A program made the position numbers and the translations under genes. Under the pieces are notes generated by a model, which ran no database searches, was not told where the DNA came from, and saw only the letters and a list, made by a program, of their open reading frames with translations. Of a stretch of DNA of 64,000 nucleotides, positions 28,464-36,304 are shown piece by piece. The DNA is from Bacteroidia bacterium (GTDB lineage Bacteria; Bacteroidota; Bacteroidia; Cytophagales; Cyclobacteriaceae). Positions within the stretch are counted from its first letter, which is position 1; each line of letters begins with the position of its first letter. Location: the NCBI GenBank assembly GCA_030425425.1, contig JAUIAO010000007.1:62001-126000 (forward strand). The letters run 5' to 3'.

Positions 28464-28658
28464 ATGAAAGGAGTGACAATAATTAAAGACGAGACTCACA
28501 ACAAACGATTTGTTCAGATCGACTTGGATGAATTAGAAAATCATCAAAATGAGCTGGAGGACATGCTAGACATTATCATTTCCGAAAGTAGAAAGGATGA
28601 CGAAGAGGTGAGCTGGGAAAGCTTAAAAAACCAACTCAAAGAGGACGGAAAGCTCTGA
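28464..28658 (+). CDS. Antitoxin of a RelE/ParE-type pair
   Basis: A 64-residue acidic protein starting MKGVTIIKDETHNKRFV at 28464 (an ATG at 28425 would add 13 residues). The pattern of a short beta strand, then QIDLDELE, a helix and a C-terminal basic/acidic toxin-binding stretch ending KEDGKL, is typical of small antitoxins in this phylum. It ends one base before the start of the RelE-like gene. It should neutralise that toxin and probably repress the pair's own promoter; the DNA site was not identified. Confidence 0.82.
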   Translation: MKGVTIIKDETHNKRFVQIDLDELENHQNELEDMLDIIISESRKDDEEVSWESLKNQLKEDGKL

Positions 28659-28659
28659 A

Positions 28660-28920
28660 ATGTATCAAATCACTTTCAAGAAGAAGGCAAGTAAAGAACT
28701 TAGTCAATTACCCTCAATTGTATTACCTAAAGTAGTTTCTGAAATTGACAATCTTGCTGAAGATCCGAGACCCGTGGGAAGTAAGAAGCTTAAAGGGAGT
28801 GATGAGAATATGTGGAGGATACGAATTGGGGATTATCGCGTGATTTATGTAATTGATGATGGAATTCGAATTATCAACATAAGAAAGGTTGGTCACCGCA
28901 AAGACGTTTACAAGAAATAG
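28660..28920 (+). CDS. RelE/ParE-family toxin
   Basis: An 86-residue toxin of the type II RelE/ParE superfamily. Typical motifs are FKKKASKELSQLP at the N-terminus, DPRPVGSKKLKG in the middle, and MWRIRIGDYRVIYVIDD followed by RKVGHRKDVYKK at the end. The C-terminal GHRKDVY pattern is the one seen in ribosome-dependent mRNA interferases of the RelE/Txe type. It starts one base after the antitoxin stop. Both genes lie between ordinary chromosomal genes without other mobile DNA. Confidence 0.92.
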   Translation: MYQITFKKKASKELSQLPSIVLPKVVSEIDNLAEDPRPVGSKKLKGSDENMWRIRIGDYRVIYVIDDGIRIINIRKVGHRKDVYKK

Positions 28921-29033
28921 AACCTGTATCAGGTTCCACTTAATCTCTCTGTAGTATTTTGTCACTGGGTAACATTTGTTTCTAAACCTTTCGGGATAAC
29001 TGTGACTTTTGCATCATGAGACAAGTGAATATC

Positions 29034-29966
29034 ATGATGAGAATTTTTGTTCTGCTGGCTATCGCGATTGGGTTTAGCCAATGTTCTTCTACCAAAAAGG
29101 AGAAAAGCACTTCAGAAGCACCAGCTTTCAATCTGGAAGAAGCCCAAAACCTTATGACTACCAACTGCTTTGCCTGTCATGGGCCAGCAGAACCAGGAAA
29201 GCGAATAGCCCCGCCAATGGCTAATGTGAGAATGCATTATCTCGAGGGAGATATCTCCAGGGAAGATTTTGTGAAACATGTATCCACCTTCGTCACACAG
29301 CCAGCTGTAGAGAAAAGCAAGATGCCGGGAGCCATTGAAAAATTCAACCTGATGCCGGCCATGGGCTTTTCAGAAGAAATGATCAGTAAAATTGCTCTGG
29401 CGATTTATGAAACTCCCGAAGATTCACCAATCTGGAACAGATTCCCTTCGGCACACGAAGATCAGGATCAAACTCCTTTAGAAAAAGGCAGGCAGATGGC
29501 TCTATCTACTAAAACTCAACTGGGTAAAAATCTGATGGGAGCCATCAAAAGCAAAGGAACATTGGGTGCAGTGAAATTCTGTAACGTTCGGGCACTCCCA
29601 CTTACAGACAGTATGGCGACAGTTCACAATGCTGCGATCACACGTGTTTCAGATAAACCCAGGAACTCAGGCAATCAGGCCAATCAGACAGAACTCAAAC
29701 ACATTGAGACCTTCAAACAAATGGTCGCAACAGGAATGGAGATGAAACCTATAATGGAGGAGGCCAACGGAAAAGTAGATTTCTACATGCCCATACTTAC
29801 TAACAATATGTGTTTACAGTGCCATGGTGCTCCTGAAGAGCAGATCTTGCCTACGACAATTGCTCGATTGGATTCACTCTATCCGGGAGACAAAGCACGT
29901 GGTTATGGAGAAAACGAAGTTCGCGGTATCTGGAGCATTCATTGGGAGGAAGAGACCGCTCCATAA
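29034..29966 (+). CDS. Cytochrome c plus DUF3365 haem lipoprotein
   Basis: An exported protein of about 311 residues with a lipoprotein signal (lipobox GFSQC); starts at 29016, 29034 or 29037 are all possible. Two haem c sites are visible: CFACH near residue 46 in a small cytochrome c domain, and CLQCH near residue 263 at the end of a DUF3365 (Tll0287-like) domain with VKFCNVRA. DUF3365 domains bind haem c and are thought to act as redox or gas sensors. A shorter paralogue lies at 35521-36177. It probably acts in the periplasm. Confidence 0.85.
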   Translation: MMRIFVLLAIAIGFSQCSSTKKEKSTSEAPAFNLEEAQNLMTTNCFACHGPAEPGKRIAPPMANVRMHYLEGDISREDFVKHVSTFVTQPAVEKSKMPGAIEKFNLMPAMGFSEEMISKIALAIYETPEDSPIWNRFPSAHEDQDQTPLEKGRQMALSTKTQLGKNLMGAIKSKGTLGAVKFCNVRALPLTDSMATVHNAAITRVSDKPRNSGNQANQTELKHIETFKQMVATGMEMKPIMEEANGKVDFYMPILTNNMCLQCHGAPEEQILPTTIARLDSLYPGDKARGYGENEVRGIWSIHWEEETAP

Positions 29967-29978
29967 TGCACGATCCTA

Positions 29979-30593
29979 TTATTCTGGAAGAATGGGAGGA
30001 ATACTCATCAGCCACATCATATAGATAAATAGGATTACGGTGAGTGTAGCTATGAATTGATGATTTTTTCTAACCAGAAGTGCCGTGATAGAGATTAATA
30101 TGAAGATCGCAGGAGGGATAATTAGGGTCATGAAGTTTTCCGCTGCTACTATTTCCACAAAGGTGTGCTGATTAGGAAAGTAGATGATCAGGTCTTTGAT
30201 GATGGTGGAGCCAATGACCACAATGATGTAAAAAAGAATTTTTCGATCACGATTTTCGAAGAGTTTACGAAAGTCTATATGCTGCTCGTAATTTTCAGGA
30301 AAAAGAGTCATGATAGCCATATACATACTCCCGACAGGTAAAACTTTTACGAGAAAAAATAGCCATTTAGTTTCTGTTCCATAAGAACGTTGGTAAAAGT
30401 CCTGAATGTGATACATCCCAAAATATGCCTCCACAAGGGTGAAGAAAGCTACTGCGATCATCAAAATATGTATCCAGTAATAAGTGATTGCTTTGCTGTG
30501 AATGACCATCTTACCTACTCCAGTAAACAAAATAGCAATGGCCAAACCATAAAGGATCGTTTCAAATCCGTGATAGTATTCAAATTCATTCAT
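29979..30593 (-). CDS. Six-helix membrane protein of unknown function
   Basis: A 204-residue inner-membrane protein with about six hydrophobic helices (for example TILYGLAIAILFTGVG, ILMIAVAFFTLVEAY, FILISITALLV). It has no signal peptide beyond the first helix and no motif I can name. It is convergent with the haem lipoprotein gene, with 12 bp between the stops, and is followed at a short distance by the esterase gene in the same direction. It may be an integral membrane partner of an enzyme, but nothing shows this. Confidence 0.7.
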   Translation of the reverse strand: MNEFEYYHGFETILYGLAIAILFTGVGKMVIHSKAITYYWIHILMIAVAFFTLVEAYFGMYHIQDFYQRSYGTETKWLFFLVKVLPVGSMYMAIMTLFPENYEQHIDFRKLFENRDRKILFYIIVVIGSTIIKDLIIYFPNQHTFVEIVAAENFMTLIIPPAIFILISITALLVRKNHQFIATLTVILFIYMMWLMSIPPILPE

Positions 30594-30654
30594 TTGGTTG
30601 GAGGTTAGGGATTTTAAAAGTAATGAATGTCATTGAGTGTGTTTTATTCGCACT

Positions 30655-31941
30655 TCACTCCAAACCGCACATTTCTTTCAAAAAAGCAGTTGACTTTTCA
30701 TCTGTTTCACCAAACCTCCAATGACCTGTGATTGGTGTGATTTCCAGTGTTTTTGGAGCATCAATTACATTGTAGGCAGAATAGGAAGTCGTTGGAGGGC
30801 AGGTGTTGTCATTATAGCCAAAGGAGTAGAATCCCGGAGCGGTAATTTTTTTGGCAAAGTTCACCACGTCGTAATATTTCATCGTCTCAATTTTTTGTGG
30901 AGTATTGTTGACCACCTTTCTAAACATGTGCGGCCAGCTTCCTGCCCGATTGTGTAAGTAGCCTTCCTGATCAGTCAATGCTGGATAATACGCTGCAAGT
31001 GCGGTGACTCGTTTGTCCAGTCCAGCTGTGACTATGCTCAGTGCTCCACCCTGACTACCGCCGGTCACCAGTACATTTACACCGTCCCACTCAGGTAAGG
31101 AAGTGAGATAATCAATCGCTCTTACACACCCCACATAGGCGCTCTTGTAGTAGTAATTGTCTTTGTCGTCCAGATTCTGTTCGGCATAGTCTCCAACAGC
31201 CCTGCTGATTTCTTTGTATTCAGTTTTCGAATGCTCTGGGTTGATACCATGGATTTCAATAGCGAGACTAATGAAGCCTTGATCTGCAAAAAACGTCCAG
31301 GGGTCAATGTGTTTTACTCCTGCACCTGGCGGATGAAAAAGCACTGGGTATTTCCCAGATTTTTTGGGTTTGCAAAGCCAGCCGTATAGCCGCTTGTTCC
31401 TGGAGTAATTCTGCATGTTTACTAAATACACATCAACTGTACTGGTAGAGAATTCCGGCCGATAAGTTACGATGGCATCCATTGGTAGTTTTGCGTTTTC
31501 AGCAAGTGCGGCACCCCAGAACTCATCAAAATCGTCGGGCATTTTCACTGTTGGTTCGATTTTCAATGGGTCAAACCCGACCTTGATTTGATCACGATAT
31601 GTTTTGCCTTCCACAGTGGTTTGGACTTTTAATTGTTTGAACCCTGGCTCTTTCATTGTTCCGATATTGATCATCGCAACCCCATTTTTGGTTTTGATTT
31701 TGCCGGTCTTATCAGGCTCAATCATTTCAGGTCCGTATTCATAGAAAATTTCCAAATCCAGAGGGATACCAAAACGCGTAACCATCACTTTGATCTCAGC
31801 AATTTCACCTGTGCGGTAGTGCCAGTTGTCATGATCAGGGGTGAGCAGAAACTGCACCATTGGGAATCTGGCAGGAGAGTTCTGAGCAATGGAAGCATAA
31901 CAAATCAGGAAAGAAAGGATGAAAAAGGTGGTTCGTTTCAT
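30655..31941 (-). CDS. Acetylxylan esterase-family hydrolase
   Basis: A 428-residue exported alpha/beta hydrolase of the AXE1 (carbohydrate esterase 7) type, with a signal peptide ending YASIAQ. An N-terminal beta-sandwich region comes first. The esterase then has YPVLFHPPGAG, the oxyanion region, RAIDYLTSLPEWDG, the nucleophile Ser in VTGGSQGGAL, Asp in GYNDNTCPPTTS and a final His in ITGHWRFG. It should remove acetyl groups from xylan or small acetylated sugars. It lies next to the repeat at 31971-32070 and not in a polysaccharide locus. Confidence 0.88.
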   Translation of the reverse strand: MKRTTFFILSFLICYASIAQNSPARFPMVQFLLTPDHDNWHYRTGEIAEIKVMVTRFGIPLDLEIFYEYGPEMIEPDKTGKIKTKNGVAMINIGTMKEPGFKQLKVQTTVEGKTYRDQIKVGFDPLKIEPTVKMPDDFDEFWGAALAENAKLPMDAIVTYRPEFSTSTVDVYLVNMQNYSRNKRLYGWLCKPKKSGKYPVLFHPPGAGVKHIDPWTFFADQGFISLAIEIHGINPEHSKTEYKEISRAVGDYAEQNLDDKDNYYYKSAYVGCVRAIDYLTSLPEWDGVNVLVTGGSQGGALSIVTAGLDKRVTALAAYYPALTDQEGYLHNRAGSWPHMFRKVVNNTPQKIETMKYYDVVNFAKKITAPGFYSFGYNDNTCPPTTSYSAYNVIDAPKTLEITPITGHWRFGETDEKSTAFLKEMCGLE

Positions 31942-31970
31942 GTCTGCTGAAATATCGGTTTAATAAACGG

Positions 31971-32070
31971 CCCCAAGACAGAGGTCGGGGTATTTGACAA
32001 AGTTTGCTTTGCAAACATAATGTCTTTCGACACAGAGGTTCTGGAAATAAAACCCACTGGTGGGATTCAA
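31971..32070 (-). repeat. Intergenic repeat family 2, copy 2
   Basis: The reverse complement of this stretch aligns over its length with 18099-18203: both start with TCAATCCCAC or ATCCCAC, run through CATTATGTTTGC and end in a C/G-rich stem. The internal stem GTTTGC-ttt-GCAAAC (32002-32016) is kept while its loop differs from copy 1. It lies between the esterase gene and the MNT/HEPN pair. Confidence 0.75.
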
Positions 32071-32090
32071 ATATCAACAAACACGCACTT

Positions 32091-32132
32091 ACATTACCGC
32101 GCTGAATTCTGAAAATATGGGCTTCAATTCTT
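32091..32132 (-). pseudogene. Duplicate of the 3' end of the ABM-like gene
   Basis: Read on the minus strand this encodes PIFSEFSAVM and then a stop, matching the C-terminus SLFSEFSPVM plus stop of the gene at 32918-33247. The two stretches (32091-32132 and 32920-32961) share about three quarters of their bases over 42 nt by eye. They lie in direct orientation on either side of the MNT/HEPN pair, 3' of HEPN and 5' of MNT. It looks like a gene-end remnant or a recombination footprint. Confidence 0.6.
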
Positions 32133-32138
32133 AAAGGT

Positions 32139-32534
32139 TCAAAGTATGGATAGGTTTTGACGAATGGCTTCAACAAATTCGCGAGTTGGATCAATGAGAG
32201 GAAGTGCAGTTTCCTGACTGTGATCGAACAAATCGCCATAGCCGCCTTTTGTTCTAAGGTCAAATAGCTTTGAAAAATGACGTCCCATTTCTTTATCAAA
32301 AATTCCTGTCCGAATGAACTCCTGTCCGAATTTGATTCGCACGCCATCATGTGATTTGGTCTCTATTTCTTTACTAATTAAAATCGCAGTGACAGCATAG
32401 AAAGAGGCATAATACAGTCGATTGATAACAGCATTCCATTTCTCATTTTTGGCCAAAATTTCAGCTTCTTCCAAGGTTTCAAAAGCCCTTTCTATACGAT
32501 AATTAATATAGTCTGACCTATTATTATCAATCAT
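32139..32534 (-). CDS. HEPN-domain protein (UPF0332-type), putative toxin
   Basis: A 131-residue helical protein from the ATG at 32534 (MIDNNRSDYINYRIERAF). It has the HEPN family block NRLYYASFYAVTAILI (about residues 39-54) and FDLRTKGGYGDLFD, the Arg...GDY-like form typical of UPF0332 members. The classic Rx4-6H RNase motif is not evident here, so ribonuclease activity is uncertain. It overlaps the MNT gene by 4 bp (ATGA), the usual layout of MNT/HEPN toxin-antitoxin pairs, where HEPN is the toxin and MNT adenylylates it. Confidence 0.85.
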   Translation of the reverse strand: MIDNNRSDYINYRIERAFETLEEAEILAKNEKWNAVINRLYYASFYAVTAILISKEIETKSHDGVRIKFGQEFIRTGIFDKEMGRHFSKLFDLRTKGGYGDLFDHSQETALPLIDPTREFVEAIRQNLSIL

Positions 32535-32854
32535 ATTCGAACACCTTCTTTGGAAATATTCTTGTAAAGTGGAGTAATGCTGAGTTTGGTATTCCAATCA
32601 GTTTTTGGGTAAATCAAAAGGGAAATAATCTGACCGATTTCTAACTCAATTTCAAAAAGTTGATTTCGAAATTTGTCTTCTACCCCATTTGTAACCTTTT
32701 CATCATCTACTAAAATGAGCAAATCCCAATCAGATGAACTATGAGATTCTCCTCTGGCACGTGACCCAAATAAATATACCTCTGCCGTTTCATCAATATT
32801 GTGTATTGACGATGAGATTCTTTGAATTAATTCATTCTGATTTGTTGCAGCCAT
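32531..32854 (-). CDS. MNT-domain nucleotidyltransferase, putative antitoxin
   Basis: A 107-residue minimal nucleotidyltransferase. The catalytic signature is seen as YLFGSRARG (Gly30, Ser31) and SDWDLLILVDD with the metal-binding pair Asp42/Asp44. In characterised pairs the MNT protein transfers AMP to the HEPN partner and neutralises it. The gene ends inside the HEPN start codon. It starts about 65 bp after the end of the ABM-like gene on the same strand, so it may have its own promoter in that gap, which was not found. Confidence 0.88.
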   Translation of the reverse strand: MAATNQNELIQRISSSIHNIDETAEVYLFGSRARGESHSSSDWDLLILVDDEKVTNGVEDKFRNQLFEIELEIGQIISLLIYPKTDWNTKLSITPLYKNISKEGVRI

Positions 32855-32917
32855 TTCACTAAAGTTAGCAGATATTATTCATACAGAAATTGATGAATTT
32901 CAAAAAGCACGTTTCCC

Positions 32918-33247
32918 TCACATTACCGGGCTGAATTCCGAAAACAGGGACATGATTTCTTCTATTTCACAGGCAGGTATGTAATCTGCTACCTCAGCAT
33001 ATTCCTGCCACATTTGCTGAACATTGGTATTGCCATGAGCTGATTCTATTGCTTCTTTTGATTTCCATCCGAAAACCTCAATGACAAATCCTGCATCATT
33101 TTTCATTAGAATTGGTTTTCTATCAGAAACCAGACCTTCTGCATATAACCGATCCCAATGAGTTTTGGATACTTTCAACAATTCATTCTCTTTTCCATTG
33201 TGTGGACGGTATGCGACTATGACAATTCTTTCTGATGTTGATGACAT
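32918..33247 (-). CDS. Antibiotic biosynthesis monooxygenase-like small protein
   Basis: A 109-residue protein with the dimeric alpha-beta barrel pattern of the ABM family: IVIVAYRPHNGKENELLKV at the start and FVIEVFGWKSKEAIESAH in the middle. Members include quinol monooxygenases and stress-related proteins; no substrate can be inferred. Its last 13 codons are duplicated at 32091-32132, on the far side of the MNT/HEPN pair. Confidence 0.75.
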   Translation of the reverse strand: MSSTSERIVIVAYRPHNGKENELLKVSKTHWDRLYAEGLVSDRKPILMKNDAGFVIEVFGWKSKEAIESAHGNTNVQQMWQEYAEVADYIPACEIEEIMSLFSEFSPVM

Positions 33248-33300
33248 TTGACTTTTCGCTTTGTTATCAATTCTTCTAAGTTGCCAAGAAATCCTTGATC

Positions 33301-33648
33301 ATGCGAAAAAAGTGGCCACTCTTTCTCGGAATCCTATTACTCACCATTGGAATCATTTTTCGTGCAGCTACTGATTATAGCTTCCTTGGTCTCACGTTCA
33401 TCAAGGTTGGCGTTGCGCTGAAGGCCTATTACATCATCGACAAAATCTTCAAAGGTGAATACAAAGTAGGCATGGAAATGCTCTATTTACTTTTTGGTTT
33501 GATTTTGTTTTTCACTGGCTTGTATTTCAAAAACACAGGCGCTGATTTCAACCCTTATCTGCTGATGGCTCCAGGGATTGGTCTTAAGGTAGTCTTTATT
33601 ATCATTTTTATTCGAAAGACCAGAAACCCGAAAGCAGAATCAAAATAA
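33301..33648 (+). CDS. Small membrane protein
   Basis: A 115-residue protein from the ATG at 33301 (MRKKWPLFLGILL). Helices are LFLGILLLTIGIIF, LGLTFIKVGVALKAYYII, MEMLYLLFGLILFFTGLYF and MAPGIGLKVVFIIIFI, giving four spans with a short basic C-terminus. I do not recognise a family. It is divergent from the ABM-like gene and has no clear operon partner. Confidence 0.7.
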   Translation: MRKKWPLFLGILLLTIGIIFRAATDYSFLGLTFIKVGVALKAYYIIDKIFKGEYKVGMEMLYLLFGLILFFTGLYFKNTGADFNPYLLMAPGIGLKVVFIIIFIRKTRNPKAESK

Positions 33649-33877
33649 CCCTACTTTGTCATCTTAAGAAAGTCAAACCTTCAATCCCTAAAGGGAAGAT
33701 GATCTAGCTGTCAAAGTCACTCATTAAGGTCGGGGTTATCTGATAGTTTAAGCAATTTGACAATGTAGACATAACCTTTTAAAAATTTTACCTTAATCAT
33801 TCTTTAGGCACAAAAGTTACTTTCATATAACAGGGACTTTATAAGTTTGGCCTTTCATTAACCAAAAACCCCAAAAA

Positions 33878-35485
33878 GTGACTTTACCTGACAGCCTGCA
33901 GTTCATTATCAATGAATTAGAAAAAAGTAAAAACCTCACTCCTGCACAGATGACCACCATCGTCAAAAATGCGAAGGTGAAAGTAGAAGATCTGGAACCG
34001 TGGATGGATTTGGACCACCCAAAAGCAGACAGCTATGGACGAAGGCTTATTCATGATGGAGGGCATTTCGAAATGATGGTCATGTCCTGGGCTCCCGGTG
34101 ACTTTTCAGGAATTCATGACCATGGCTACACTCAGTGGGGTGCTGTACAGATATTCGGTCCGGCGGAGCATGCTACTTTCAGAGTACAGGATGACGAAAT
34201 TACCACTTTGGCGCGCTGGGTGGTAAAACCCGGCGATGTGCTAGGGGTTGGTCATTCTTTGGTTCATCAAATGGGTAATCCAAGCGAAAAAGACCCATTT
34301 GTAAGCTTACATATCTATGGCGTGCAAGAACAGGTTGACAATGTAACTGGTGATGCCAGACTCTATGAGTTAAATGAGCAAAAAATACAACGGATTAACG
34401 GAGGTGTGTTTTTCGCGCTTCCAGAAAGCGAAATTGCCAGAAGAGAAAATGGTCCAGTGGGTGATTTCCCAACCTTACTGAGACATCAGGTAGAGCATGC
34501 CAATAGACTCATTGCCATACACGGTCATGAAGCGGATGTGATTGAAAAAGAGCGCCAGTCCATTTGCGGAAGCGAAAAGTTGCCACAACTGCATGATTTT
34601 CTGGAAGGAATCATAGATCCTGAAACCTCCAAAACCAATAACTCCATGCAGTGGAAAGTGCTCAATATGGAACTGAAGGCCACTGCGCGATTACAAAATA
34701 AACTCAACGCCAGGTCATCAAAAGAAGATAGTTTTCATAAATACGCAGAGCTCTATGATGAGCTGATTGGAAAAGTGAGCATGAGGGATTTTATGAAAGG
34801 ATATCTGCAGTATTTTCAGGAACATACTGAGGCAGATTTAGGTAGCCAATCAATCATCTCGATCGGTTGTGGTACTGGTCTGGTAGAGGAGTGGATCATG
34901 AAAGAGTTTGAGGCCGATGAATCCAATATTTATGGAATGGATCTTTCAGAGGCCATGGTCAACGAAGCCCGTCAGCGTATCAATGCAGACACAGGAAATG
35001 TGCTTGAACTTGACCCAGCTATCAGGAAATGGGACATAGCCTACAGTGGGTTGAATGTGTTTCAGTATTTGCCACACGATCTTTTGGAAGATGCTATAGC
35101 CAGAACAGCTGCGATTGTGAAATCGGGAGGATATTTCGTAGGAGATTTCATCACACCAGACCACATGCGCTGGTATCCGAACGTGATGTTCTCAGAAGAT
35201 AAGAAAATCATTTCTCTACGCACGCCCAATTTTGTAGAGGAAAATGGAGCCATGTTCCAGGAAAGTGAAATCCTCAATGTGAGTTTCCTTCATGGAAACA
35301 TGGATATCAACTATGCAGGAAAGCACCGCAGATTTTTACCGCCACTGCATAGGGTGAGAAGCTATTTTGAAAAGTATTTTGGTGGAGAAGTAACGTTGCT
35401 GGATGCCGTAAGACTGACCGAGATCTCAGAGTTCGCTGATAGTTGCCCTTCTACAAGATACGTGGTAATTGCCAGGAAAGGTTAG
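33878..35485 (+). CDS. Cysteine dioxygenase-like cupin fused to SAM methyltransferase
   Basis: A 535-residue cytoplasmic protein starting at a GTG at 33878. The N-terminal domain (about residues 20-190) is a cysteine-dioxygenase-type cupin, with the iron-binding motif HDHG (His80, His82) inside GDFSGIHDHG and a likely third ligand His130 in HQMGNPS. The C-terminal domain (about 280-535) is a class I methyltransferase with the SAM motif SIGCGTG (328-334), YGMDLSEAMV and a motif-IV-like segment. A thiol dioxygenase joined to a methyltransferase suggests oxidation of a thiol amino acid and methylation in one protein. The substrate is unknown, and a regulatory use of one domain is possible. Confidence 0.82.
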   Translation: MTLPDSLQFIINELEKSKNLTPAQMTTIVKNAKVKVEDLEPWMDLDHPKADSYGRRLIHDGGHFEMMVMSWAPGDFSGIHDHGYTQWGAVQIFGPAEHATFRVQDDEITTLARWVVKPGDVLGVGHSLVHQMGNPSEKDPFVSLHIYGVQEQVDNVTGDARLYELNEQKIQRINGGVFFALPESEIARRENGPVGDFPTLLRHQVEHANRLIAIHGHEADVIEKERQSICGSEKLPQLHDFLEGIIDPETSKTNNSMQWKVLNMELKATARLQNKLNARSSKEDSFHKYAELYDELIGKVSMRDFMKGYLQYFQEHTEADLGSQSIISIGCGTGLVEEWIMKEFEADESNIYGMDLSEAMVNEARQRINADTGNVLELDPAIRKWDIAYSGLNVFQYLPHDLLEDAIARTAAIVKSGGYFVGDFITPDHMRWYPNVMFSEDKKIISLRTPNFVEENGAMFQESEILNVSFLHGNMDINYAGKHRRFLPPLHRVRSYFEKYFGGEVTLLDAVRLTEISEFADSCPSTRYVVIARKG

Positions 35486-35520
35486 GGCCAAAAAGGTGGG
35501 TTTCCAGATTCTACCTCAAC

Positions 35521-36177
35521 TCACATCCTCGCCACTACACTTTTCTTCGGAATGGTGATTTTCCACATGCCTCGGAGATCACCAACCTGGTAGCCAGTAG
35601 CGTTATCATCTGGATAAAGTTCTTTGATCAGTGAGTAATTTTCTGCCGCGATGGTTTCTCCCACTTTTCCGTGACAGTTCAGGCAAAGCCCTGACGGAAT
35701 TTTAATCGCCTTGGTCATTACATAAGTTTCTTCGTTCAGCTCCATGAGCTGCGGTGTGTCAGGGGCAGCATAAGAATAGGCTTCCCAGATTTCCTTATCG
35801 GACGCTGTTAAAGAATCAGCAGGGTTTCTGGTTTTATCGGTTACTCTGGTAATCGTTACTCCCAGGCTGTCTTCTATTGGTGCAACAATACCTGATGCAT
35901 TGAGGTTACAAAATGATATTGCACCGGCAACTCCTTTGTTTGTGATGGCATTTTTCAGGTTAGTCTGAAGTGCAGAAGCAGCGGCTTGAAGCCCTTGTTT
36001 CCCGATAGCTTCTCCTTTGGCCATGAGTTCAGCTTTGGTGACTCTTTTCAATTCACGGACTTCCCGCTCCTGATCATAGGCTGATCTGTCCACAGGTTTT
36101 CTTGGTGAGCACCCAACCATTACCAATAAAATGACAATGCTCAAAATGGGATATTTAGTTACTGTCTTAAAAGTCAT
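35521..36177 (-). CDS. DUF3365 haem-binding lipoprotein
   Basis: A 218-residue lipoprotein from the ATG at 36177, with lipobox MVGC; a frame from 36210 is open but lacks a good signal. The mature part is a single DUF3365 domain with ISFCNLNA, ITRVTDKTRNPADS and the haem c site CLNCH near the C-terminus, followed by YPDDNATGYQVGDLRGMWKI. It lacks the N-terminal cytochrome c domain of its paralogue at 29034-29966. A periplasmic haem-based sensor or electron-transfer role is likely. It is convergent with the fusion gene upstream. Confidence 0.85.
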   Translation of the reverse strand: MTFKTVTKYPILSIVILLVMVGCSPRKPVDRSAYDQEREVRELKRVTKAELMAKGEAIGKQGLQAAASALQTNLKNAITNKGVAGAISFCNLNASGIVAPIEDSLGVTITRVTDKTRNPADSLTASDKEIWEAYSYAAPDTPQLMELNEETYVMTKAIKIPSGLCLNCHGKVGETIAAENYSLIKELYPDDNATGYQVGDLRGMWKITIPKKSVVARM

Positions 36178-36304
36178 GGCTTTATGTAATTTTGCAGTTT
36201 TCCGAGACATTCGGGAATCATTATTCGATCAACCGTTTTGAGAGTGATTGGTTTAATTTGATCAACTCTAAAAACAAATTAAAGATATCTAATCAAAAAT
36301 TCAG

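Noticed and set aside
31835-32350. A 171-residue minus-strand frame overlapping the esterase 5' end and HEPN gene
   Set aside because: It crosses repeat copy 2, the duplicated gene end and parts of two real genes. Its composition is unlike the neighbours and no domain is visible.
32139-32854. The MNT/HEPN pair as a transposon with target duplication
   Set aside because: The flanking copies are about 42 bp, far longer than usual transposon target duplications, and no transposase is present. Integration or recombination at a gene end is a better description.
33649-33877. Another copy of repeat family 2 near 33680-33750
   Set aside because: It has TCAATCCC...GGGAAGAT and AAGGTCGGGGTTAT, but the rest does not align in either orientation, so it was not called.
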